A DNA stretch of 64,000 nt from Halorubrum lacusprofundi ATCC 49239 (GTDB taxonomy: Archaea; Halobacteriota; Halobacteria; Halobacteriales; Haloferacaceae). Position numbers and translations under genes: made by a program. The stretch spans positions 248,001 through 312,000 of the forward strand of contig NC_012028.1 in assembly GCF_000022205.1 (NCBI RefSeq), written 5' to 3'. This document shows, one piece after another, positions 16,921 through 24,590 of the stretch; position 1 is the stretch's first letter; each line of letters begins with the position of its first letter. The notes under the pieces were generated by a model that was not told the origin of the DNA, did not search any database, and saw only the letters and a list, made by a program, of their open reading frames with translations.

Positions 16921-18285
16921 ATGGCTGTACTGGACGATCTCTCGGGGTTCGAGTTCGAGGATGTGATCGAGGACGTGTTCCGTAACCTCGGCTACGAGAA
17001 CGTCCGCCAGGCCGACCGCACGGCTGACGAGGGTCGCGATGTCCTTATGGAGGAGGTCGTCGACGGAACGCGGCGTGCGATCATCGTCGAGTGTAAGCAC
17101 ACGGGGACGGTCGGACGCCCCGTCGTCCAGAAGCTCCACTCCGCCATAGCGACCTTCGACTTCGACGGCCCCAAACGCGGGATGGTCGTCACGACCGGCC
17201 GGTTTACGAACCCTGCTCAGGAGTACGCAAACCGCCTCCAGCAAAACGACGACCCACACGCAATCGAACTGCTCGATGGCGAGGACCTCCGGGAGATCGC
17301 CGACGAGATCGGCCTCGACCTCTACAACGGCCGCATCGAGATTCTCTGCGACGAGACGCTACGTCCCTACGATCCGGCCGCCGACGTCGACGCGGCCGTC
17401 GAGGTGGCATTTCGCGACATCGAGAACATCGAGAGCGCCGACCTCCCGGAACCACATTCGGCGGTGACGTTCCGCCCAGTGGTCGCGGTCACCGCGGACA
17501 CGAACGCCGTCTTCGAGACGTCGGTGGGTGTCATCCACCGGATCAACGACCGGACGCGGTTCGTCGTCCACGCCGAACGCGGGCAGCCGCAGGTCGTCGA
17601 CGAAGACGTCGGGACGCTGGTCACCGAGAACCTCCATGCGACGGTCGATCTCGACGCCGAGCAGTTCGGAGCAGTGTTCGACGACGTCGAGGAGAACCGG
17701 TTCGGCCAGACGCAGACCGAGTACAAGGAGTGGGCCGTCGAGCGGCTCCAGCAGCACCACACGACGACGGTGACCTACACCGGCGACAACAACGTCACAT
17801 ACAACAAGACCTGCGAGCCGAACCGCTCGGACATCTCCGTCCAGACGATCGAGCCGGTGTATCTCCCCGAGGTTCGGCACACCACTGACCTTCAGGAGTA
17901 CACCTATCCTTACGAGTACTACGCAGCGGGTCCGTCCAGAGTGACCGCCGAGGACGGGATCCATCGGTGCGTCCACTGTGACACGAGCGGCGTCGACGAG
18001 CCGTACACGTATTGTCCGAACTGCGGGGCAATCTCCTGCGACAGTCATAGCAAGACCGAACGGCTTGAGCAGGAGCCGGTGTGTACGGGGTGTGCGGTCA
18101 CCGAGCGATTTGCGTTGAAGACGAAGTACTTCTACGACGAACAGAACCTCAAGGCGTTCCGCGAGGAGTACGCGGCGATGCCCCTCCACGAGAAAGCGAT
18201 GGAGAACAGGCTACTGGCCGGAGGGAGTGTGGTCGTGGCGCTTCTGGCGGTTATTGTCCTGCTCGCGGGTGGCGGCATCATCTAA
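16921..18285 (+). CDS. Membrane-anchored Mrr-like restriction endonuclease with zinc ribbon
   Basis: The N-terminal ~120 residues form an Mrr_cat/PD-(D/E)xK nuclease: FEFEDVIEDVFRNLGYENV, then DEGRD with Asp40, then VECKH with Glu57 and Lys59, then QKLHSAIATFDFDGPKRGMV. The middle (about 150-340) has no motif I know. Residues 350-400 hold CVHCD, CPNCGAISCDSH and CTGC, a zinc-binding module. The last ~25 residues are a single hydrophobic helix (GGSVVVALLAVIVLLAGG). The 454-residue protein is thus probably tail-anchored. Mrr-type enzymes cut modified or foreign DNA. It lies alone on the plus strand between the minus-strand cluster and the AbiE-like pair. Confidence 0.83.
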   Translation: MAVLDDLSGFEFEDVIEDVFRNLGYENVRQADRTADEGRDVLMEEVVDGTRRAIIVECKHTGTVGRPVVQKLHSAIATFDFDGPKRGMVVTTGRFTNPAQEYANRLQQNDDPHAIELLDGEDLREIADEIGLDLYNGRIEILCDETLRPYDPAADVDAAVEVAFRDIENIESADLPEPHSAVTFRPVVAVTADTNAVFETSVGVIHRINDRTRFVVHAERGQPQVVDEDVGTLVTENLHATVDLDAEQFGAVFDDVEENRFGQTQTEYKEWAVERLQQHHTTTVTYTGDNNVTYNKTCEPNRSDISVQTIEPVYLPEVRHTTDLQEYTYPYEYYAAGPSRVTAEDGIHRCVHCDTSGVDEPYTYCPNCGAISCDSHSKTERLEQEPVCTGCAVTERFALKTKYFYDEQNLKAFREEYAAMPLHEKAMENRLLAGGSVVVALLAVIVLLAGGGII

Positions 18286-18312
18286 GTCTGTACTCAAACA
18301 TGTAGTACCTGC

Positions 18313-19182
18313 TCAGCGGCGTCGAACTGTATCTCCGTCGCGCTCGAGAATCTGCTTTGCGACTAGTCGATCAATCGCTTCATCGACGGTGTCTTCCTGG
18401 TCGTCCGAAAGTGCTCGCACATTCGCGAGAACTCTATCTCGAAGTACTTCGACGTTGTCGATCCCATCGTCAACAGCACCCAGAACGGTATATTCGACCT
18501 CGAACTCCGTCGCGAACTCTGCGATACGAGCGGTGAACTTGTTTGGGAGCCCCGACAGTGAGTTTACTGCCATCTCGATAGTGAATAGGGGATGCGAACG
18601 ATCACGAATCTGCCGTGCTTCAGTCGTGCCGGTATTGAACGGTCGCTGTTCGTCGATCTCAGTGAGAATCAACTCATAGTCCAGCCCACGCTGGGCGTAT
18701 TTCCGCATATCTTCGATGTCGCGTCGACGGCCACTCGCTAGATCACCGCCGGAAACCGCTTTCAGCAGGAACATATCCTCATCCGAGAGGATGAACGCTG
18801 TTACGAAACTCCCGGTCCAGAACTCTTCGGCCCGGTCGCGCATCCGGTCTGTGATCCAGACTTTCCCGACGATTTGCTGTTCGAAGATATCGATTCGAAA
18901 CCCGCGCTTGTCGTGATGCAGTTCGACGGTTTTTCCGACGCCCTCGAACGACTCTGTTGGTTCATCGACAACCGTGAATCCCTGTGACGTGAGCGTCTGA
19001 TAGACGTGTTCGAACTCAGAAACAACACCTACCGCAAGATCGATATCTTCGGTTTGGTCTTTCAATCCCCGGACCGTCATCGCAGATCCGCCGAGGAGAT
19101 AGACCGTCACGGACTCCGACAGCCAGCTATCGAACTCCTCGAGGAATTCTTTGATCGCCTCGCCACCTTTGAATACCGTCAT
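18313..19182 (-). CDS. AbiEii/DUF6036-like nucleotidyltransferase (candidate toxin)
   Basis: This 289-residue protein has a nucleotidyltransferase core: VYLLGGSAMTVRGLKDQTED followed by IDLAV, the GG/S...DxD signature. Then come a long helical region (DMFLLKAVSGGDLASGRRRD, then IEDMRKYA) and a C-terminal domain. AbiEii-type enzymes are type IV toxins that modify tRNA or other targets when phages infect. The gene overlaps the upstream HTH gene by 4 bp (ATGA), so the two are translationally coupled. Confidence 0.78.
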   Translation of the reverse strand: MTVFKGGEAIKEFLEEFDSWLSESVTVYLLGGSAMTVRGLKDQTEDIDLAVGVVSEFEHVYQTLTSQGFTVVDEPTESFEGVGKTVELHHDKRGFRIDIFEQQIVGKVWITDRMRDRAEEFWTGSFVTAFILSDEDMFLLKAVSGGDLASGRRRDIEDMRKYAQRGLDYELILTEIDEQRPFNTGTTEARQIRDRSHPLFTIEMAVNSLSGLPNKFTARIAEFATEFEVEYTVLGAVDDGIDNVEVLRDRVLANVRALSDDQEDTVDEAIDRLVAKQILERDGDTVRRR

Positions 19183-20129
19183 ACTACACCGTACTGCTCT
19201 TTGAGCGCCATAAATTCTGATTCACTTGGAAGGACGACAGGGATCTCGTCCGAGTCTTCGACCCCTTCCTGAAGTGCCTGGTACATCGCAGCGACCGTGG
19301 TTTCCAGATCGTACCACGTTGCCGTGTCTGTGAGCGTTTCCTGGTCGATATCTAACGCCTCGATCAACAACATTGCATAGCTAACCCGGCGGGAGCCGCT
19401 ATCGAGGGCGAGCGTGTGACACACCACTTCGCCCGGTGTGAGTTCCTCGTCGGGCGCATACCAGAACGCGGGTTCGCCGGCGAGGAAGAATTGCAGGCCG
19501 TACTCTGCAAACCGAGCAAGCCCGGTCAGTTGCCAGTCGGTGGCGGCCTCGAGTGCCTCTGTATCCTCGGCTGTCTGCACGCGGACGAGTGCTCGCTTCG
19601 GATCACACCATTCGACGGTCGCACTCGGTGCAAGTCCTCGGACGCGCGAGCGGTGCTCGTGCCGGACGACTGCACGAGCGAACGTCAGAAGCGGCGAGAG
19701 GTCCTCACTCAACGCGTACTCTGGGCCGGAGGGGGATAGCATCGCGCGATGCTTGAGCGGTGACAGCGCCTTGTGGACGCCTTGCCGAGTAATCTTGAGT
19801 CGCTCGGCAATCTCAGACACACGTCGGGGCTCGTCGAGATACCAGCATACCCGGAGTGTAGCCGGCGAGAGAAGGTCGGGCCATTCAACGTGTCCGAGTT
19901 CGGATCGAAGGGCCCGGTACGCTTCGACGACTGGGTGGTCTGTGAGGGAGACCTCCCGCTGGTTGTTTGCCCCACGGTGTTCGGCGAGCAACCCCGATTC
20001 GAGTAGCTCGTCGAGTACGTCGTAGAGATGAGTCTGCGAATACTCGGTTTCCATCGCGAGATCAGCTGCTGTTGCTTCCCGGCCGGTGCTCAACGCGCCG
20101 ATGACGGCGAGTCCGGCCTTAGTGAGCAT
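19179..20129 (-). CDS. Winged-helix protein, AbiEi-like candidate antitoxin
   Basis: The 316-residue protein starts with one winged helix (MLTKAGLAVIGALSTGREAT, TEYSQTHLYDVLDELLESGL) and has a second HTH (ETLRVCW-like segment, then RVSEIAERLKITRQGVHKAL). A C-terminal alpha/beta domain follows. AbiEi antitoxins combine an N-terminal HTH with a C-terminal antitoxin domain and repress their own operon. Together with the overlapping nucleotidyltransferase it forms an AbiE-like toxin-antitoxin pair, by architecture and order. The start is leaderless, 28 bp after a TATA box. Confidence 0.72.
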   Translation of the reverse strand: MLTKAGLAVIGALSTGREATAADLAMETEYSQTHLYDVLDELLESGLLAEHRGANNQREVSLTDHPVVEAYRALRSELGHVEWPDLLSPATLRVCWYLDEPRRVSEIAERLKITRQGVHKALSPLKHRAMLSPSGPEYALSEDLSPLLTFARAVVRHEHRSRVRGLAPSATVEWCDPKRALVRVQTAEDTEALEAATDWQLTGLARFAEYGLQFFLAGEPAFWYAPDEELTPGEVVCHTLALDSGSRRVSYAMLLIEALDIDQETLTDTATWYDLETTVAAMYQALQEGVEDSDEIPVVLPSESEFMALKEQYGVV

Positions 20130-20152
20130 CTATGTCTACTGTAAGTGCCATA

Positions 20153-20162
20153 CCTATAAATA
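20153..20162 (-). promoter_or_regulatory. TATA box of the AbiE-like operon
   Basis: TATTTATAGG on the minus strand is centred about 28 bp before the ATG at 20129. This spacing suits leaderless transcription in haloarchaea. It also supports the chosen start. Confidence 0.6.
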
Positions 20163-20277
20163 CGCTTCGTGATTTAGGTTGACGAAACTCGATTCAACAA
20201 CGATTCGTCAATGCGATCTGCGACCGCAGTCTCTAATGATCTGTTGATTCACTATCTGAATGCTGGAGCGAACATCC

Positions 20278-20673
20278 CTAAGCCAGATGTGACACCTCGT
20301 CTGGCTCGTCGATGTCGTCGAACTCACCGTGCTTGACCGGTTCCCAGTCCTCGCTGGGTTCGGGACTCCACCAGTCGATCTCGTAGTCACCCGGTGCGCC
20401 GAGAATCTTCACCCTCGCCGATCCGTCAGGCAGGTCGCGTCGAAGTTTTTCGTCGACGTGGAGATTCCAGGTCGTGTCGGTATCGAAGCAGGCGAGGACA
20501 GCTTCCTCGTAGCCACGGTCCTCTTGCGGTTCTTGGAGTTCCACCTGTGTGTTGCAGTGCTTGCAGAACACGCCCTCGAAGGGGATGTGGCTGAACACCT
20601 CGTGCCCGCAGACCGGACACCAGAGGAACTCGAACAGTGCTTCGCTGTGGCGGTCGATGACGTCCAGGCTCAT
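20278..20673 (-). CDS. DUF7567-type zinc-binding protein
   Basis: A 131-residue protein. The N-terminal ~50 residues hold WCPVCGHEVFSHIPFEG and VFCKHCNTQVEL, a four-Cys zinc site. The rest is an acidic beta domain (WNLHVDEKLRRDLPDGSARV, then GDYEIDWWSP). I recall this as haloarchaeal DUF7567, usually found with the DUF7568 protein, which follows at the next locus here as well. Function is unknown. Start ATG 20673; leader element 7 precedes it. Confidence 0.72.
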   Translation of the reverse strand: MSLDVIDRHSEALFEFLWCPVCGHEVFSHIPFEGVFCKHCNTQVELQEPQEDRGYEEAVLACFDTDTTWNLHVDEKLRRDLPDGSARVKILGAPGDYEIDWWSPEPSEDWEPVKHGEFDDIDEPDEVSHLA

Positions 20674-20682
20674 TTGTGGATC

Positions 20683-20723
20683 TGGCCCGTGTGATTCGGG
20701 CCACCCTTCCTGCCCCAGAAAAA
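20683..20723 (-). promoter_or_regulatory. Leader hairpin element 7 (DUF7567 gene)
   Basis: T5 (20719-20723) is followed, after a short spacer, by a TGGCCCG/CGGGCCA stem (20683-20689 with 20697-20703). It lies 10 bp before the ATG and so probably overlaps the ribosome footprint. Arms differ in sequence from the other leaders while the layout is kept. Confidence 0.5.
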
Positions 20724-20748
20724 CGCGACCGCTGGACGTCTTGTGGCT

Positions 20749-21114
20749 TCAGCGTTCTGCAGCGTAGACGATCTTCGAACGAGCTTCGTAGCCACAGCCG
20801 GGGCAGTCGAACCAGCGCTGTACGTTCGCCCCGTCAGCTGCCTTCTCACCGACGAGAACGTCGTCATTCGGGCACTCAGGGCAGCTCAACTTGGGGGTTG
20901 GTCTGTCTCGAAGAGTGTCCCGAAAGACTGTCGCCTGCTTCGTCTCGAAGCCACGTGACCAGACCGGATAGCCGTCGACGAGGATTGCTGCTCGCCACTT
21001 GTACCGGTAGGAGTCCGGTCCACGGTGGAGAACGGCTCGGGCTCCAGTCTCGGTGTTTCGATACGCGAGCGACGGCGTTCGACTCTCCCGTGTCCAGTTT
21101 GTGATTCGGGGCAT
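20749..21114 (-). CDS. DUF7568-type zinc-ribbon protein
   Basis: A 121-residue protein with an N-terminal beta region (YRYKWRAAILVDGYPVWSRG) and a C-terminal zinc ribbon (SCPECPNDDVLVGEKAADGA, then WFDCPGCGYEARSK). This is the DUF7568 layout as I recall it. It starts 3 bp after the stop of the 163-residue protein gene, so the two are co-transcribed. No function is known. Confidence 0.7.
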   Translation of the reverse strand: MPRITNWTRESRTPSLAYRNTETGARAVLHRGPDSYRYKWRAAILVDGYPVWSRGFETKQATVFRDTLRDRPTPKLSCPECPNDDVLVGEKAADGANVQRWFDCPGCGYEARSKIVYAAER

Positions 21115-21117
21115 CGG

Positions 21118-21609
21118 TTAGAAGTGGACGTCGGCGGGGACGATCCAGAGGTCTTCACTCTCTTCGAGGAGTCGATCCAGCTGTCCACGATGGCGGATGC
21201 CGGTCGCGTGCTGATCGTACAGGAACACCGATGGCCCGTCGTACGCACCGACCTGGTGGAACGCGTGCCGAGAGAGGTTCTCATCGCGCATGATTTCCTC
21301 GTCGGAGAGTTCGTCGATGGCTTCCTTCACCCGTTCGAGATTGCGCTCGAACTCTTCTTTCGTCGCTTCCCACCCTTGGTCGAGTAGGTCCTGTCCATCG
21401 TCCGAGTCAACGGGGGATGCGGCCGGTAAATCGCCCCATCGAGCCTTGCCCGCAACCGTCGTGTTCTCCTCGTCGAAGGACACATAGTAGTCGAACACGG
21501 CGGATGAATGTGGATCCGCTCCCACTAGTCGGTCGAACACCGTCTTCCCAGTGGCCAACGCGTCGTTCTGTGTCGATGCCTCTACCAGTGCGTAAATGAC
21601 CATGTGCAT
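21118..21609 (-). CDS. Conserved haloarchaeal protein of unknown function
   Basis: This 163-residue protein begins with a hydrophobic strand (MVIYALVEASTQNDALATGK) typical of a small alpha/beta fold. It continues with FDYYVSFDEENTTVAGKARW, a helical stretch and a C-terminal part with GPSVFLYDQHATGIRHRGQL. Similar proteins sit next to DUF7568 in other haloarchaeal plasmids in my memory; I cannot name a function. ATG at 21609 or at 21603 (MVIYAL) could start it. Leader element 8 lies 57 bp upstream. Confidence 0.68.
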   Translation of the reverse strand: MHMVIYALVEASTQNDALATGKTVFDRLVGADPHSSAVFDYYVSFDEENTTVAGKARWGDLPAASPVDSDDGQDLLDQGWEATKEEFERNLERVKEAIDELSDEEIMRDENLSRHAFHQVGAYDGPSVFLYDQHATGIRHRGQLDRLLEESEDLWIVPADVHF

Positions 21610-21665
21610 CGGTTTTCACCTTCGTCTGCCGACGCACGCGACTGCACACTGCCTCGCTACGTGAT

Positions 21666-21696
21666 GCGCCGGCACCCATCGCCGGCGCTCAAAAAA
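21666..21696 (-). promoter_or_regulatory. Leader hairpin element 8
   Basis: T6 (21691-21696) precedes the perfect 8-bp stem GCGCCGGC/GCCGGCGC (21666-21673 with 21681-21688), loop GATGGGT. This is the strongest single stem of the set. Confidence 0.6.
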
Positions 21697-21714
21697 TAGT
21701 ACTGACGATGCTGG

Positions 21715-22155
21715 CTAGACGTTCTCGATCTCCGACTGGCAGTCCTCCTCCTCGACGCTGATCGTCAGGTCTCCGCTCTCGTAGTCGGCCTCGAACTCAA
21801 CTGAGAACGTATCCGAGTTATAGGCGGCGTGGTATGCACGATGTCGCTTGAGCGACCCGGTCGCCTTGAAGTGGAAGAAGGCAGCAGCTGTGTAGGGTTT
21901 GCTTGCTGTTTCGATTTGCGCTTCGACTGATGCCGGGAGTGCGATGTGCGGCGTGTCACTGTCGATTCCGGCGGCGAAGACTCGAGCTTCGTCGACGCTT
22001 GCTTGCGAATGTGCTGGCGTCTCACCGTTCAACACATTCACGGGTGTTTCCGTCTCGTCTGTGAATAGTACGTCTTCGAAGGTGTGAGTGCCAAGAATCG
22101 CGTCTGGGCTCAGCTCACACTCCTCAAACGGATCGTTCGATGGTTGTTCAGACAT
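21715..22155 (-). CDS. Haloarchaeal protein of unknown function
   Basis: A 146-residue acidic protein, probably one alpha/beta domain: ILGTHTFEDVLFTDETETPV, then DTPHIALPASVEAQIETASK and a final four-strand beta segment ending in ENV. The ATG at 22155 is preferred over 22185, because the longer version would start inside the leader hairpin. No family is recognised. It continues the run of minus-strand genes with leader hairpins. Confidence 0.62.
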   Translation of the reverse strand: MSEQPSNDPFEECELSPDAILGTHTFEDVLFTDETETPVNVLNGETPAHSQASVDEARVFAAGIDSDTPHIALPASVEAQIETASKPYTAAAFFHFKATGSLKRHRAYHAAYNSDTFSVEFEADYESGDLTISVEEEDCQSEIENV

Positions 22156-22165
22156 TAAATCACGA

Positions 22166-22200
22166 AGCCCTGAGGGCTCAGTCATTCAGCCCTCGAAAAA
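22166..22200 (-). promoter_or_regulatory. Leader hairpin element 9
   Basis: T5 (22196-22200) is followed by GAGGGCT, then AGCCCTC (arms 22088-type pairing at 22088 is not meant; the arms are 22088-independent: 22072 is outside). In plain terms, the 5' arm covers 22188-22194 and the 3' arm 22172-22178; a further AGGGCT at 22166-22171 competes for the 3' arm. Confidence 0.45.
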
Positions 22201-22237
22201 CAGGACCTTCGCATCTCGCGGGGAGACTGATTTTCGG

Positions 22238-22618
22238 CTACTCCTCTATCGTTTTGAGGGTGCTGAGGTCCGCGTAGAGGACCTCGCCGTCGCGAACCAC
22301 GTATCGCTTCGCCAGAACCGGGAACCGACACTTCGTGTACCCCGCGGTCTGGATGTCGAGTTCTTCACCGGATTCGAGATAGTTGGCCAGCTTTCGGAGG
22401 AATTCGTGAGTGACGAGACCACCTTCGTAGTCTGGAAGTCCATCCTCACGAGTTTCGTAGATCTCGAAGGCGTCGTAGCCCCAGATGATGAGCTCTCCTT
22501 CTTCGTCTACTTCCCAATTCAGGGTCCCGAAGCAATGTGCTTCGCAGAGCTGGCGGACTGCCTGTGCATCGGTTACGGTCGCGCCGGTCGACGCCGTCGC
22601 TGCTTGGAGTGTTGCCAT
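22238..22618 (-). CDS. Haloarchaeal protein of unknown function
   Basis: A 126-residue protein: an Ala/Thr-rich N-terminus, then VRQLCEAHCFGTLNWEVDEE, GYDAFEIYETREDGLPDYEG, a helix FLRKLANYLESGEELDIQTA and a beta end (CRFPVLAKRYVVRDGEVLYA). A longer open frame runs back to 22891 but crosses the leader hairpin and IS debris; the ATG at 22618 gives the natural start. No function is recognised. It is the last of the contiguous minus-strand cassette genes. Confidence 0.65.
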   Translation of the reverse strand: MATLQAATASTGATVTDAQAVRQLCEAHCFGTLNWEVDEEGELIIWGYDAFEIYETREDGLPDYEGGLVTHEFLRKLANYLESGEELDIQTAGYTKCRFPVLAKRYVVRDGEVLYADLSTLKTIEE

Positions 22619-22643
22619 TGTTAGTCCTCGAGGGCACTTTCCT

Positions 22644-22672
22644 ACCCCCGCACCCCTTCGGGGGGAATAAAA
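22644..22672 (-). promoter_or_regulatory. Leader hairpin element 10
   Basis: TTTTATT (22666-22672) precedes CCCCCC (22660-22665 complement), which pairs either with GGGG (22653-22656) or with GGGGGT (22644-22649). The competing layout equals element 6. The ATG is 26 bp downstream. Confidence 0.55.
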
Positions 22673-22680
22673 TCGACTGC

Positions 22681-22961
22681 GAAGCTCTGTTGAAATAGAC
22701 CTTCCATGACAATCCGTTGAGACGGTGCTGAATAGAGCGCTCGTATCGGGAATGTCACACTTGTACTTTCCACATATTGTACTCCTTCCAGCACTGCGAG
22801 CGCTCTCTAGCTCTTTGCTTTCCTCGTTGCTGTCGAAGAGCAGCGAAGCGAACGTGGCACGTCCATCCCGTGAACGCGTCGGACTCACCATTTCTCCTGA
22901 CGTTTCGATCCAGACAAAGCTCGTGTGCGATGCTGACGGACTCGCTGTTGCGAGACCCGGC
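22681..22961. mobile_element. Insertion-sequence scar with an IS5-type terminal repeat
   Basis: GAAGCTCTGTTGAAATAG near 22681 matches the terminal inverted repeat of the complete IS5-type element at 25.0 kb (GGCTCTGTTGAAATCCT). No transposase frame and no second terminus are visible up to the stop of the propeller gene at 22962. I see no gene in this stretch. Confidence 0.45.
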
Positions 22962-24212
22962 TCAGTTGGCCAGTGCCACTAGTGTCCCGCCGCTCTCTCT
23001 GTCGAGGGTGAAGTCCCAAAGGACCGGAACGTAGAGCCGTCCGCCCGCTGCGACCGCGTCGTAGCCGATGTTACCGGGTTGTTCGCGTTGCCAGCGGACC
23101 TCCCCGTTCCGGCGGTCGACGGCGAACGTGTTCGCCGGCTCATCAAGTCCCGGCTTCTCAGTAGTGACGATGACAGACCGTTCGGTCACGAGCGGGCGAG
23201 TCCGGAGGAAGACGCCCTCCTCGGAGGCAAGGGAGACACGCCAGCGCTCGGTGCCATCCGCGGTGTCGAGCGCCACCAGCGCCCCGTCATCGATCGGGAG
23301 GTAGAGCCGGTCCCCGTCGGTCGAGACGCCGGCTGTCGATCGTACGGGGGCCGTCCAGCGAACCTCCCCGGTCGCGGCCGACAGCGCGTGGAGCCGGTCG
23401 CCAGGGATGTATGCGTCGCCATCGACCACGGTTGGGGTGTCGAAGTCGGTCTCTCCGGGTGCGTACCGCCACTCCGTCAGCGGGTCCCCAACAGTGCCGG
23501 GCTGGATGGCGACGACGCTCCCAAGCACCCGTGTCGTGTAGAGGACGTAGCCGCTGCCAGCCGCGGGGGCGGCCGTCGAGAATCGGTCGTCGCCGGTGGT
23601 GTAGGTCCAGCCTTCTTGGCCGCGCGTGTCGAGCGCCAGCAGCGTCTCACCAGTAGAGGCGAATACCCGATCATCGCGGCCGAGGACTGCCTCGTTCACC
23701 GATCCGGAAGTTTCCCGACTCCACCGCGGACTCCCGTCGCGGGCGTCGAGCGCGTACACCCCATCTAGGCCGCCGACGTACACAGAGCCGCGGTGGACGA
23801 CCGGGGGACACCCAGATGACCCGCCGCCTCCACCCGGCAGCGTCCGCCGCCAGCGTTCTTCGCCGCCCCCGTCGAGGGCGAGCACTGTGCCAGCTTCGCC
23901 CGACTCCGGGGCTGGCCCGGCGTGAACGAACACTCGATCCTCGACCACGGCCGGGGAGGTCAGGCCACCCTCGAAGTTGACCGACCAGACCGGGTCGGGA
24001 TCATCAACCCGGACCTCGGGGGCGAACCCCGCATGACCGGGTGTGCGACCGAACTGCGCCCAGCCGCGTTCCTCACCGGGAATCGGGTCAGTTGTCGTCT
24101 CAGTAGTTCGGGGCCAGCCTCCGCCGAACCGCTCGGTTGAGCAGCCGGCGAGGGCGGCGCTACTGGCGGCCCCGATGGTCGCGAGTAGTCGGCGTCTCGT
24201 ATGGAGGGTCAC
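22962..24212 (-). CDS. Tat lipoprotein with PQQ-like beta-propeller repeats
   Basis: The N-terminus has a twin-arginine signal and lipobox (TRRRLLATIGAASSAALAGC), so the protein is exported folded and lipid-anchored. The ~390-residue rest consists of PQQ/BamB-type propeller blades, for instance PAVVEDRVFVHAG with VLALDGGGEERWRR, VYALDARDGSPRWSRE and LVALDTADGTERWRVS. Such propellers act as scaffolds or as enzymes with cofactor; no cofactor residues are evident. The GTG at 24212 is chosen because a TATA-like ATTATTTT at 24233-24242 then has leaderless spacing; GTG at 24218 is possible. Its high GC and position between IS scar and cassette suggest separate acquisition. Confidence 0.8.
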   Translation of the reverse strand: MTLHTRRRLLATIGAASSAALAGCSTERFGGGWPRTTETTTDPIPGEERGWAQFGRTPGHAGFAPEVRVDDPDPVWSVNFEGGLTSPAVVEDRVFVHAGPAPESGEAGTVLALDGGGEERWRRTLPGGGGGSSGCPPVVHRGSVYVGGLDGVYALDARDGSPRWSRETSGSVNEAVLGRDDRVFASTGETLLALDTRGQEGWTYTTGDDRFSTAAPAAGSGYVLYTTRVLGSVVAIQPGTVGDPLTEWRYAPGETDFDTPTVVDGDAYIPGDRLHALSAATGEVRWTAPVRSTAGVSTDGDRLYLPIDDGALVALDTADGTERWRVSLASEEGVFLRTRPLVTERSVIVTTEKPGLDEPANTFAVDRRNGEVRWQREQPGNIGYDAVAAGGRLYVPVLWDFTLDRESGGTLVALAN

Positions 24213-24321
24213 TGTCACTACTGCTGTAGCCGAGAAAATAATGCTGTCGACAAAGTCAGAGGATTCCAACAGAACCGATTGAGAGAGAGGCTAAATCGGT
24301 GCTGTTCGACCGAGCCTTTCC

Positions 24322-24513
24322 TCAGGATTCGGCCTTGGTGTTTGCTTTCTCCGAAGTACCTGGCCGAGTGAGCAGTCCTACTTGTTCCAGAAGCGTCGTG
24401 GCCTCAACGACTCGCTCTCGGTCGGGAGAGTCCAGTTGCTCGATATCGATGCTGTTGAGGTTGCTGAGTGCGCGATGCAGTCGGTATCCTGGTGTGTCTC
24501 GCGGGTCCATCAT
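24322..24513 (-). CDS. Very small haloarchaeal protein
   Basis: A 63-residue protein (DTPGYRLHRALSNLNSIDIE, then LDSPDRERVVEATTLLEQVG), mostly helical. The start ATG at 24513 has GGAGG five bases upstream, inside the 3' arm of leader element 11. No function is known. The same order of paired box, leader hairpin and small gene is seen here as at 12-16 kb, although the propeller gene and IS scar intervene. Confidence 0.62.
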   Translation of the reverse strand: MMDPRDTPGYRLHRALSNLNSIDIEQLDSPDRERVVEATTLLEQVGLLTRPGTSEKANTKAES

Positions 24514-24515
24514 GT

Positions 24516-24545
24516 ACGCCTCCGCCGACTTCTGGCGCAGAAAAA
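24516..24545 (-). promoter_or_regulatory. Leader hairpin element 11 with sequestered Shine-Dalgarno
   Basis: T5 (24541-24545) precedes GCGCC, which can pair with GGCG at 24523-24526 or GGCG at 24517-24520. GGAGG (24519-24523) lies between and within these arms. This is the same arrangement as element 5. Confidence 0.55.
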
Positions 24546-24590
24546 CGAAGCAGGTACGCTGATGTCTCCCGCTGAAGCCCTGCACCAGCC

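Noticed and set aside
17359-18189. 276-residue minus-strand frame opposite the Mrr-like gene
   Set aside because: Shadow frame; composition follows the complementary codon bias and it has no motif.
22166-22200. A second independent stem within leader element 9
   Set aside because: The arms 22188-22194 / 22172-22178 and the competitor at 22166-22171 are one system of alternative pairings. The wording in that feature entry should be read this way; the other numbers mentioned there have no meaning.
22725-22982. 85-residue plus-strand gene between the cassette and the propeller gene
   Set aside because: No motif, overlaps the propeller gene stop and lies in IS debris.
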